Shown piece by piece: positions 1 to 8,105 of a DNA stretch of 22,648 nt. The DNA lies in the NCBI GenBank assembly GCA_049999805.1, contig JBNGIO010005799.1, positions 1-22,648 on the forward strand. Direction: 5' to 3'. Both the position numbers and the translations under genes were made by a program. This stretch comes from Folioceros fuciformis. Lineage: Eukaryota; Anthocerotophyta; Anthocerotopsida; Anthocerotales. Below the pieces are notes generated by a model. The model was not told the DNA's origin and made no database searches. It saw nothing but the letters and a program-made list of their open reading frames with translations. The first letter of the stretch is position 1. Each line of letters starts with the position of its first letter.

Positions 1-540
1 ATTTTTTTTAAGTGACAATAGGTGCGTGTTTTTTTTTTTACACTATGAAATTCTTGGTTGGACGATGGCCGGGCTCGTTGAATTGCCAACAAGATTCTCC
101 AGGCAGGAGCTCCGATTATAGGCAGGCTGGATCGCCCAGGGCGCGCGCAGTTGCTGGCTGACTAAAAGGCTGGAATGCGCTCGCTACTGCGCAATTTCTG
201 GTCTGGTTCTCTGCAAGATCGGGCAGCAATTTGAGGCGTGTCTGGATCTTGGCTGGCATATTAGGGCGTGGCCGACTGGGCAATCTGGCACGGTTGGGCA
301 ATCCAACGCTGCTGGGCAATCTAGCGGGGCTGATTGTGGCTTGTTTGCTGCAAATCGGGAGCACAAAGTGGCAGGCGCGCTGGTTTTGGCGTATGAAGAC
401 TTAAGCGCGGGGGGTAGCGCGGCCGGCTAACCGGAATCCTCGCGCGCTCACAACGGCCTCGGCGGGGCCGTCCGGACCAATGGGCCCGTGCCCTTTATTA
501 TCCATTTATCCTTATTTATATTAGTTTTATGGGGGGGGCT
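1..540. other. Left-edge intergenic stretch, no gene recognised
   Basis: I find no convincing gene here. Two overlapping minus-strand frames between about 116 and 366 are open, but they come from a short GC-rich run in which 'gggcaatc' recurs irregularly (about 276-325), and the predicted peptide resembles no family I know. From about 400 to 490 the sequence is very GC-rich, then it turns AT-rich just before the 5S-derived sequences. Confidence 0.6.
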
Positions 541-544
541 TGTC

Positions 545-592
545 ACCGGCCACCCATCCTAGTACTGATTCGATGGTTGCTGCTTAACTATC
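545..592 (-). repeat. 5S rRNA-derived internal promoter, copy B (A box to C box)
   Basis: On the minus strand this carries AGTTAAGC (complement of 582-589) and, 21 bases further on, GTACTAGGATGGGTG (complement of 551-565). These are the A-box core and C box of the plant 5S rRNA type 1 polymerase III promoter. The C-box match is uninterrupted over 15 bases. Copy B lies 89-90 bases from the corresponding blocks of copy A, and both share a derived AATCAGTA between the boxes, so they look like one duplicated 5S-derived unit. The 5S 5' half is not recognisable in this copy. Confidence 0.65.
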
Positions 593-607
593 CACTATTA
601 CTACTTT

Positions 608-730
608 TTTTTTTCAAAAGAGGAGGGCCTATAACTGGCTCCTCATCCTGATACTGATTTGGGCCTGAGCTGCTTAGTAGTGGAGTTCTTATAGAGGCCA
701 GCATTTAGCCCCCATCTCTCCACTCCATGT
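608..730 (-). repeat. 5S rRNA-derived sequence, copy A (nearly full length, diverged)
   Basis: Read on the minus strand, this stretch follows the order of a plant 5S rRNA gene. A GCTAAATGC block matches the 5' part, then AGAACTCC (complement of 682-689), then TAAGC (A-box core, complement near 672-677), then AGGATG of the C box (complement near 644-650), then a GGCCCTCCTC stretch like the 5S 3' stem. The spacing from the A-box AAGC to the C-box AGGATG is 22 bases, the same as in plant 5S genes. A run of ten A residues follows on the minus strand. It is too diverged to be a working 5S gene. It could be a 5S pseudogene or part of a 5S-containing retroelement such as a Cassandra-type TRIM or a SINE. 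Confidence 0.6.
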
Positions 731-939
731 TATATGAGGTATACAGTATTGCATTTGTCTTCTTCAAAATTTTTAATCAAGTGGGAGCCAATACATCTCT
801 TAGGTCTTATTTTACAGCGAGACTTCACCCCTATATTCATAGCGAGTGGGAGTGATGAAATAGGTCTAGATTTAGGGCCCTTTTCATTAGGGCCTCATAA
901 CATTAAATATAATTATCTACCTATGGTTATTTAGGTAGT

Positions 940-1112
940 TAGAAGTTATATTGGTTATATCGGTTATAACCGTTTACGGTTATAACTACTTTCCGTTACA
1001 ACCACTTATGGCTGTAACCGCCCAGCCTATTTAAAGGCTTGTACTTTACTCATTATTTACTCAATTACATTGTTTCTTCTTCTTCCTATCTGAGAGCTAC
1101 CGATTCTCATCA
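940..1112 (+). mobile_element. LTR-like fragment at the left side of the copia remnant
   Basis: This AT-rich stretch contains repeated GGTTATAACC/GTTACAACC motifs, a TATA-like TATTTAAAGG (about 1028-1037) and then a pyrimidine-rich leader with TTTCTTCTTCTTCC. This is the usual layout of the promoter and R region of plant copia LTRs. No tRNA primer-binding site follows. Within about 20 bases the sequence jumps to the end of the integrase region. The internal gag, protease and most of integrase therefore appear deleted. The LTR boundaries were not established because no matching partner LTR was found. Confidence 0.4.
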
Positions 1113-1130
1113 TACAATGCACACTCGGTT

Positions 1131-2903
1131 GATGAGGAGGACGTTGTACCTGACCCTGAACAACACCTCAAACCTGACCCTACTCTAGAACCAACCCTAA
1201 GACGATCCACACGCCGTAGGCCACCCCCAGACTAGTAGTTAGAACCTCATACCAATCAGTCGATTTTCTCACTTCTTCAGCAGTCTTTGGTGCGACTCAA
1301 AACATACTCCTTGTTGAGGAACCCTCATCCTACAAGGAAGCCCTTCGAGGCCTAGATTGCTCCAAGCGGCAGGCAGCAGTGGAGGAAGAATACCAGTCTC
1401 TGCTCAAGAACAAGACCTGTCAAATTGCTGACCTCCCACCTGGACGCAAAGCCATCTCATGTAAGTGGGTTTTTAAACTTAAACTAAATGCTAAAGGGGA
1501 GATTGCCAGATACAAAGCTAGGTTGGTGGCAAGAGGCTTCACCCAGGTTAAGGGCCTGGATTACGAGGAAACATTCTCACCTGTCGTTTGAGCACAGTCC
1601 ATTCGCATCCTGCTGGCACTTGCAGCAGAGTTGGACCTCGACCTACAGCAAATGGACGTATGCACTGCTTACCTCTATGGAGACCTGGATGAAGATCTGT
1701 TCATGGCACAGCCTGAAGGATATGAAGATCTTGAACAACCTACTAAAGTACTTAAACTGCTTAAATGCATATATGGGTTAAAACAAAGTGGCCGAGTATG
1801 GTATATCACCATGCATATTTACCTACTGAGCCTCTCTTTCGTTCAAAGCGCAGCATACTCCAATGTCTACCGACTCAGCCAAGGAGGCAACTTCGTCATA
1901 CTTGCCTAATATGTCGATGACGTTATCCTCGTCACAAACAGTAACGCCCTATTAGATGAGGTTAAGCAAAAACTCAGCACTAAGTTCGAGATGAAAGACA
2001 TCGGAGAACTTAAATATTGTTTGGGAGTACAGATTTTAAGAGTAAGAGAGGAGGGTTTGCTAATAGTTCACCAGTACAAATACATCAGTGATATCTTGCG
2101 AAAGTTTAAACTTGATGAAGCCAGACCCACAACTACCCCTTGTGTTATGGGTGTGAAGCTTACCAGTCTTTAGTGCCCCCAATCTCAGGAAGAAGTTGAG
2201 GACATGAAAGGTGTCCCATACAGGCACGCAGTCGGCAGCCTGATCTTCTTAGCCAACTGGACAAGGCCAGATATCCAGTACTCTATGAGCATAGTATTCC
2301 GGTTCCTGGAAAATCCGGGGGGAACCCACTGGGCCGCTGTCAAGCGCATTTTCCGCTACCTCAAAGGAACCCACAAGTATGGTCTTTTCTATCGAAGGAC
2401 TGGACAATCGAAACTTACCCTTAGGGGATCCACAGATGCCGACTGGACGTCGGACAGTGATTCCAGGAAAAGTCTCTCCACATACTGCTTCTTGTTGACA
2501 TCCGCTGTTGTGAACTGGTCGTGCAAGAAGCAATCTTTTATAGCCCTGTCATCCACAGAAGCAGAATATAAATCATTGACAGATCCTTCAAAAGGAGGTT
2601 GAATGGGAAAGAACTTTCCTCCATGATCTTGACCAGACCCAACAAGCACCTACCCCTATCATGTGTGATAACATGTCTGCCCTAGCCCTTGTTGCTAACC
2701 CATGCTTCTACGCCTGCACTAAGCACATAGAAATACAACACCACTATATTAGAGATGTGGTGGAGGGAGAAGTTGTAAAAGTGGGTTATGTGCATACAGA
2801 TTCAAATGTCGCAGATGTGTTGACAAAAGGACTGGCAAAGCACAAACATTACCAACACCTTGCAAGGCTAGGCCTAGATGATTACACGAAATACTTTAGA
2901 TGA
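1131..2903 (+). pseudogene. Decayed Ty1/copia pol: integrase tail, reverse transcriptase, RNase H
   Basis: This is the 3' half of a copia polyprotein. It starts with the integrase C-terminal tail (the RRSTRRRPPP motif, near 1200-1230, in another frame). The RVT_2 reverse transcriptase runs from about 1310, with KARLVARGF, the YVDD active-site box near 1910-1923 and a TRPDIQYS block. RNase H has STEAEYKSL and ends with DNMSALALVANP and TKHIEI. The reading frame is broken by TGA at 1589-1591, TAA at 1907-1909 immediately before YVDD, TAG at 2171-2173, a frame change near 1232 and a one-base frameshift in the A/G run near 2590-2600. All three stops could come from C-to-T changes (CGA, CAA, CAG). 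Gag, protease and the integrase core are missing. The element is dead and cannot supply its own enzymes. Confidence 0.93.
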
Positions 2904-2928
2904 CTTATCTTAGGTTGTGGGGTGGGGT

Positions 2929-2946
2929 GGGAACCCGAAGGTTCCC
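2929..2946 (+). other. Short perfect hairpin just past the copia RNase H
   Basis: GGGAACC and GGTTCCC form a perfect 7-bp inverted repeat around a CGAA loop. It lies 26 bases after the RNase H stop and directly after a G-rich run (2912-2931) sitting where a copia polypurine tract would be expected. Whether it has any role is unknown. Confidence 0.4.
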
Positions 2947-3109
2947 TAGGAAATGATGTTGTGCCTTTAGTCTTCTTCGAAGGCACACAAGAGCTGCAGA
3001 CACCACATGCATTTCCAAGTTATTGAAACAACAAAGGGAGATGGATAGCCTTGCAAAGGAGGATGAAGCAAACCTTAAGACCTAATCTCCTGGCAACGCG
3101 ACGCGTCTC

Positions 3110-3493
3110 CTATACAATAGACTTCACCCCCTGCTCTACGTCACCTGGCGGCGGTACCCTCCTACTAGCCAGCATAGATTCCAGCTCTGCTATCCTCTCC
3201 ATTGCAGCCTTGAGCTTGGCAGCTAGGATTGGAGCCGCATGCAGAGAGTAGTGCATCCTCGCTAGACGCTCCAGCTCCCCCGTTCTCTCTGCTTCCCTAG
3301 TTCCTGAAAAAGGCCCATGGTTGGAGACAGCGAAGCTATTGATACTGGCCGCCAATTGTTCCAGAGTGGGACATGGCGCCCCTGGAGGTGACTTCAAATC
3401 AGCAGCCGCATCTCCCCTGTGGATGCTCCTTCCCCTTTGCCTTCTCTGATGCGTTAAAGAACATTCGTAGTTTACTCCCCCTAGCGTCTTCAT
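3110..3493 (-). CDS. Hypothetical antisense reading frame, 127 aa, possible coiled coil
   Basis: An ATG-started minus-strand frame of 127 codons lies between the copia RNase H and the downstream LTR-like sequence. The N-terminal half is rich in basic and polar residues. The C-terminal half (about residues 75-115) is a likely amphipathic helix with heptad-like spacing, containing ELERLARMH and MERIAELESML. I do not recognise the family. No second exon, promoter or polyadenylation context is visible. It may be an antisense frame of a retroelement, a fragment of another transposable element, or chance. It is one of the few non-repetitive frames of this length in the left third. Confidence 0.25.
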   Translation of the reverse strand: MKTLGGVNYECSLTHQRRQRGRSIHRGDAAADLKSPPGAPCPTLEQLAASINSFAVSNHGPFSGTREAERTGELERLARMHYSLHAAPILAAKLKAAMERIAELESMLASRRVPPPGDVEQGVKSIV

Positions 3494-3697
3494 GTCTCCA
3501 GCTACCCACGCAAAGTGATGCCTCAGAACGATAGCGAAAGCAAGGTCAAAAATTGAGATTGTGAAAATAGTGCTTTAGGAAATGTTTGCGGCGACGAGAA
3601 ACCAAGGCTGACCCGAGAATGTTAGTATAGTGATAGCGCGAAATCGAACGTAACGAATTCGCGTGGTGTGAACATGTTTAATCTAACTAAGCCTACC

Positions 3698-3870
3698 TTT
3701 AGAGGGAGTGTTAACAGTGAAAGGATTAGGCTAGTTAGGGTTAGAAATATGAAACGACACCTAGAGTCACATATATAGTGAACAAGATGTGAACTCAATT
3801 TTTAATTTCTTTATTTACAATGCAATTTGTTCTTTTCACTCCTAACAAAACAAACATTCTTCCCGCTCGT
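3698..3870 (+). mobile_element. LTR-like sequence preceded by a polypurine tract
   Basis: TTTAGAGGGAG followed directly by TGTTAACAG (LTR-like start at about 3709) is a typical polypurine tract plus 5'-TG end of a plant LTR. About 60 bases downstream comes a TATA-like CATATATAGTG (3770-3780). An AT-rich R-like segment with TTTAATTTCTTTATTTACAATG follows. The sequence then passes without a visible CA end into the GC-rich minisatellite. It does not look like the fragment at 940-1112, so it may belong to a different element. Confidence 0.4.
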
Positions 3871-3964
3871 CCTCGCCGCTCTCGTTGCTCTCTTCGCTTT
3901 GGAGCTCGTGGCTCCTGCCGCTCTCGCCATTCTCTCCACTCTCGAGCTCGTTGCTCCCGCCGCT

Positions 3965-4228
3965 CTCGAGGTGGTCGCTCTCGCTGCTATCGCCGCTCTT
4001 GAGGTGGTCGCTCCCGTTGCTCCCGCCGCCCTCGAGGTGGTCGCTCCCGTCGCTCCCGCCGCCCTCGAGGTGGTCGCTCCCTTCGCTCCCGCCGCCCTCG
4101 AGGTGGTCGCTCCCGTCGCTCCCGCCGCCCTCGAGGTGGTCGCTCCCGTCGCTCCCACCGCCCTCGAGGTGGTCGCTCCCTTCGCTCCCGCCGCCCTCGA
4201 GGTGGTCGCTCCCGCCGCTCCCGCCGCT
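3965..4228 (+). repeat. 33-bp tandem repeat, 8 copies
   Basis: CTCGAGGTGGTCGCTCCC recurs at 3965, 3998, 4031, 4064, 4097, 4130, 4163 and 4196, an exact 33-bp period. Inner copies are nearly identical, with C/T changes such as GTCGCTCCC versus TTCGCTCCC. This block is the most homogeneous at the left end of the mosaic. Confidence 0.92.
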
Positions 4229-4638
4229 CCTGGAGCTCGTCGCTTCTACCGCTGCTACAATTCATCACTCCCACCACTCTTGGAGCTCGTCGCTCCCGCC
4301 ACTCCTAGAGCTCTGTACTCTTCGCTCATCGCTTGCCGCTCTCAAGCTCTGTGCTCTACACTCATCGCTTGCCGCTCTAGAGCTTTGTGCTCTTCGCTCA
4401 TCACTTGCTGCTCTAGAGCTCAATGCTCTTCACTCATCGCTTGCCGCTCTGGAGCTTGGTGCTCTTCACTCATCGCTTGCCGCTTTCGAGCTCGGTGATC
4501 TTCGCTCATCGCTTGCCGCTCTCAAGCTGAGTGCTCTTCCCTCATCGCTAGTCGCTTTGGAGCTCAGTGCTCTTCGCTTGCCGCTGTGGAGCTCGGAGCT
4601 CATCGCTTGCCGCTCTGGAGCTCGGTGCACTTTGCCCA

Positions 4639-4738
4639 NNNNNNNNNNNNNNNNNNNNNNNNNNNNNNNNNNNNNNNNNNNNNNNNNNNNNNNNNNNNNN
4701 NNNNNNNNNNNNNNNNNNNNNNNNNNNNNNNNNNNNNN
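4639..4738. other. Assembly gap, 100 N
   Basis: This run of exactly 100 N lies in the 36-bp array. It is probably a placeholder of arbitrary length. Confidence 0.95.
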
Positions 4739-5088
4739 CGTCGCTTGCCGCTCTGGAGCTCGGTGCTCTTCGCCCGTCGCTTGCCGCTCTGGAGCTCGGT
4801 GCTCTTCGCCCGTCGCTTGCCGCTCTGGAGCTCGGTGCTCTTCGCCCGTCGCTTGCCGCTCTGGAGCTGTGTGCTCTTCGCCCGTCGCTTGCCGCTCTGG
4901 AGCTGTGTGCTCTTCGCCCATCGCTGGCCGCTCTGGAGCTGTGTGCTCTTCGCCCGTCGCTTGCCGCTCTGGAGCTCGGTGCTCTTCGCCCATCGCTTGC
5001 CGCTCTGGAGCTGTGTGCTCTTCGCCCGTCGCTTGCCGCTTTGGAGCTGTGTGCTCTTCGCCCATCGCTGGCCGCTCTGGAGCTGTGT

Positions 5089-5188
5089 NNNNNNNNNNNN
5101 NNNNNNNNNNNNNNNNNNNNNNNNNNNNNNNNNNNNNNNNNNNNNNNNNNNNNNNNNNNNNNNNNNNNNNNNNNNNNNNNNNNNNNNN
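5089..5188. other. Assembly gap, 100 N
   Basis: This is a second run of exactly 100 N in the same 36-bp array. Both flanks read CTCTGGAGCTGTGT, so the register on the two sides is compatible with a collapsed or unresolved array. Confidence 0.95.
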
Positions 5189-5309
5189 GCTCTGGAGCTG
5201 TGTGCTCTTCGCCCATCGCTGGCCGCTCTGGAGCTCTGTGCTCTTTGTTCATCGCTTGCCGCTCTCGAGCTCTGTGCTCATTGCTCGCCGCTCTCGAGCT
5301 CTGTGCTCG

Positions 5310-5580
5310 TTGCTCTCGTCGCTCTTGAGCTTGTCGCTGTCGGCGCTCTCGAGCTCGTGGCTTTCGTAGCTCTCAAGCTTGTCGCTCTCACCGCTCTCGA
5401 GCTTGTGGCTTTCGTAGCTCTCGAGCTCGTCGCTCTCACCGCTCTTGAGCTCGTGGCTCTCACTGCTCTTGATCTCATGGCTCTCGCCGCTCTCGAGCTC
5501 TATGCTCTCGCCACTCTTGAGCTCGTGGCTCTTGTAGCTCTCGAGCTCGTCGCTCTCGCCGATCTGGAGCTCTGTACTCG
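5310..5580 (+). repeat. 24-bp tandem repeat, about 11 diverged copies
   Basis: Units such as GCTCTCGAGCTCGTCGCTC plus a five-base tail (TCACC, TCGTA or TCGCC) follow one another at 24-bp spacing. Units tend to alternate between a TCGTGGCTTTCGTA-like ending and a GTCGCTCTCACC-like ending, suggesting a 48-bp higher-order unit. Confidence 0.85.
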
Positions 5581-5582
5581 TT

Positions 5583-5850
5583 GCTCCGCGCTCTCGAGCT
5601 TGTCGCTCTTGCCGCTCTCGAGCTCATCACTTGCTACTGGCCAGCTGCCGCTGTTGAGCTCTGTGCTCGTTGCTCCGCGCTCTTGAGCTTGTCGCTCTTG
5701 CCGCTCTCGAGCTCATCGCTCGCTACTGACTTGCTGCCACTGTCGAGCTCTGTGCTCGTTGCTCCGAGCTCTCGAGCTTTTCCCTCTTGCTGCTCTCGAG
5801 CTCATTGCTCGCTACTGGCCAGTTGCCGCCGTCGAGCTCGTCGCCCGTCG
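5583..5850 (+). repeat. 89-bp tandem repeat, about 3 copies
   Basis: GCTCCGCGCTC or its variant begins at 5583, 5672 and 5761, an 89-bp period. Each unit contains CTCTCGAGCTCATC-like text and a TGCTACTGGCCAG-like segment. The unit looks like several shorter core copies frozen into a longer repeat. Confidence 0.88.
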
Positions 5851-5929
5851 CCCGCTGTTGTCGAGCTTGTCGGCTATCGTTATTGAGCCCATCGCCTGTC
5901 GGTTGCCGCCATCACCCGCCGCCCACTGC

Positions 5930-6250
5930 TCACCGCCCTTCGGCCATCACCCGTCGCCCGTCACTCTTGCGCGCTCCGTGGTCACTGCCCGCACTCCCGC
6001 ACTCTACGCTCCGTGGTCGCCGCCCGCTCGCGCGCACTCTGCGCTCTGGGGTCGCTGCTTGCTCACCCGCACTCTGCGCTCTGTGGTCACCGCCTGCTCG
6101 CCCGCACTCTGCGCTCTGTGGTCGCCGCCTACTCGCTTGCGCTCTGTGCTTTGTCCTTATTGCCCGCTCACCGGCGCTCTGCGCTTTGTCCTCACCGCTC
6201 GCTCACCGGCGGTTTGCGCTTTGTCCTCACCGCCCGCTCGCCCACTTCCA
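5930..6250 (+). repeat. 35-bp tandem repeat, diverged
   Basis: ACTCTGCGCTCTGTGGTC recurs at 35-bp spacing, for example at 6071 and 6106, with diverged copies on both sides. The 35-bp period is not a multiple of three, which argues against a coding role for the mosaic. Confidence 0.8.
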
Positions 6251-6544
6251 AGCTTTGTGCTTGCCTGATCATAGGGTGGTCGCTTACTAGGTGCTTGCTC
6301 AAATGCTAGGTGCTCACTTATTGGGTGCTCGCTCAATCGGTGGGTAGTCGCTTGGTGACTTCTTTGTGCTTGCTTAGTCGTTGGGTGGCCGCTTGCTTTG
6401 TGCTTGCTTGGTGACTGCTTGGGGCTCGCTCGGTCACTGCTTGGTGCTTTCTCAATTATTGCTTGGTGCTTTCTCAGTCACTACTTGGTGCTTGCTCAGT
6501 CACTACTTGGTGCTTAGTCGCTCACTGCCCGCTCGCTCTATCGT

Positions 6545-6836
6545 TTGATGGTCACTTGCTCGGTAGCCGCTTGCTCGGTAGTTGCTTGCTTAGTAGCCGC
6601 TTGCTCCATGGCCACTTGCTCGGTGGCCGCTTGCTCCATGGTCGCTTGCTCGGTGGCCGCTTGCTCGGTGGCCGCTTGCTCGGTGGTTGCTTGCTCGATG
6701 GCTACTTGCTTCGTGGCCATTTGCTCGATGGCNNNNNNNNNNGTTGCTTGCTCGATGGCTACTTGCTTCGTGGCCATTTGCTCGATGGCCGCTTGCTCGG
6801 TGATCACTTGCTCCGTGGCCCCTTGCTCCATGGTCG
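6545..6836 (+). repeat. 15-bp tandem repeat, about 19 copies
   Basis: GCCGCTTGCTCGGTG and close variants repeat head to tail at 15-bp spacing. A looser version of the same wording (GCTTGCTCGGT) begins around 6270. The block contains a 10-N gap. Confidence 0.9.
6733..6742. other. Assembly gap, 10 N, flanked by identical sequence
   Basis: The ten N are bracketed by two identical 47-base stretches, 6686-6732 and 6743-6789. This looks like an unmerged contig overlap rather than missing sequence, though a real tandem duplication cannot be excluded in a repeat array. Confidence 0.85.
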
Positions 6837-6837
6837 C

Positions 6838-7085
6838 TTTGAGCTTGCTGGGTACTTGGGTGCGCACTCACTCTATTGCTCGGCGGCCCCTTGCTTCGTG
6901 ACCACTTGCTCCGTGGTCGCTTTGAGCTTGCTGGGTAGCTGGGTGTGCACACACTCTATCGCTCGATGGTCACTTGCTTGGTGGTCGCTTGCTTTGTAGT
7001 CTCTTTGAGCTTGCTTGGTCGCTGGGTGCACACTTGCTCTATCGCTCGATGGTCACTTGCTCCATGGTCGCTAGTGCTCAGTTGG
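6838..7085 (+). repeat. 83-bp tandem repeat, 3 copies
   Basis: TTTGAGCTTGCT begins at 6838, 6921 and 7004, an exact 83-bp period. Each unit goes on with a GCTGGGTG-like stretch, a CTCTATTGCTCG or CTCTATCGCTCG segment and a few of the 15-bp core units. From about 7085 to 7335 the array fades into a pyrimidine-rich tail (7201-7320) with no clear period. Confidence 0.85.
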
Positions 7086-7429
7086 TGTTCGTTGGCCCAA
7101 TGGTTGCTGGCTTGGTGGCTGGTGACTACGTGCTCACTCGCTGAGTATACGCTCAATCAGTGCTCCCTTGCTCGTTGGTCAGTCACTTGGTGCTCGCTCA
7201 ATGGTCAGTCTTCTCCCCTTTCTCCTTTTGCTCATCTTGCTCTTACTTGGTACCCTCTAATCCTCTCCCCTTGCTCTTGCTCTTTGCCCCACTCCTCTCC
7301 TCTCCCATTCGCTTCCACTTTGCCTCAATTAGGTCCATATAAGACAATTTGAAGTTATAGAGATGTTCCATCCAGATATTTCGTACTACAAGTTCCATGG
7401 AGATATTTAGTACTACAAGTTTATGAGAA

Positions 7430-8105
7430 GCCATAGGGAGTACTGTAGGTTTATAAGAAACCATCGAGATATATAGGAGGCCCTTTATATAGTCTAAAAA
7501 GACTATACCAATATAGAACATATTCTACTATAGTCTCCATCTAGGATGTACTCTCTATATGGCAGTAGATGTTATCTTATGGCAATAGGCATAGTTACCA
7601 CAAAGCCTTGAATATAATATATTCTTTATATATATACTAAGTCAAACTATATAGTCAAGCCATCGAGAGTGCTTCAAGCTTATGAGAAACCATCGAGATA
7701 TATGAGAGGCCCTTTATATAGTTTAAGAAGACTATACCAATATAGTACATATTCTAATGAGTCTCCGTCTAGGATGTACTCTTTATATGGCAGTAAATAT
7801 TATCTTATGGCAATATGCATAGTTACCACAAACCCTTGAATATACTATATTCTTTATGTATATACTAAGTCAAGCTATATAGTAAAGCCACCGAGAGAGC
7901 TACAAATTTATGAGAAACTATCTAAATATGTGAGAGGCCCTTTATATAGTCTAAGAAGACCATACCAATATAGTACATATTCTTAATGTAGTCACAAGCT
8001 AGGATGTACTCTCTATATGGCAGTAAATATTATCTTATGGTAATATGCATAATTACTATAACCCCTTGAATATATTATATTCTTTACGTATATACTAAGT
8101 AAGAG
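7430..8105 (+). repeat. AT-rich satellite, 228/229-bp unit, about 3 copies
   Basis: GGCCCTTTATATAGT begins at 7479, 7708 and 7936, giving periods of 229 and 228 bp. GCCAT/GCCACC near 7430, 7659 and 7887 gives the same spacing. Shared blocks include GGATGTACTCT, ATATGGCAGTA, TATCTTATGGCAATA and TATACTAAGT. Two of the three copies carry a perfect ATAGTCT / AGACTAT inverted repeat around a 4-base loop. Short partial repeats of ACTACAAGTT lead in from about 7380. No coding frame was recognised. Confidence 0.92.

Larger units (their letters stand above)
4300..5260 (+). repeat. 36-bp tandem repeat, interrupted by two 100-N gaps
   Basis: The unit reads approximately CATCGCTTGCCGCTCTGGAG plus a CTCGGTGCTCTTCGCC segment. 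Starts at 4327 and 4363, and at 4739 and 4775, give a 36-bp period. Copies between 4300 and 4638 are diverged. Copies from 4739 to 5088 are nearly identical, differing mainly by CTCGGT versus CTGTGT after GAG. Both gaps lie in the homogenised part, so true copy number is unknown. Confidence 0.9.
3860..7240 (+). repeat. 3.4-kb mosaic of related GC-rich minisatellites
   Basis: This composite array is built from variants of a shared core, roughly GCTCTCGAGCTCGTCGCTC, with SacI-like GAGCTC palindromes throughout the first half. Blocks of different period follow one another: 33, 36, 24, 89, 35, 15 and 83 bp, described separately. The blocks share wording, so they probably arose by repeated re-amplification of neighbouring units. 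Several periods are multiples of three and the sequence is poor in stop codons. Long frames are therefore open on both strands, but they encode only compositional repeats and I do not regard them as genes. Three assembly gaps fall inside. Confidence 0.85.

Noticed and set aside
3736-3746. Telomere-like TTAGGGTTAG
   Set aside because: It is only about one and a half repeat units inside an LTR-like sequence, with no tandem array.
3811-5886. Very long open frames on both strands (up to about 490 codons) in the minisatellite mosaic
   Set aside because: They arise because the repeat units are GC-rich, stop-poor and often multiples of three. Several frames are open together, the peptides are pure repeat, and N gaps are read through.
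3860-7085. Possible CRISPR-like array
   Set aside because: Repeats are head to tail with no unique spacers, and the setting is a plant nuclear genome.
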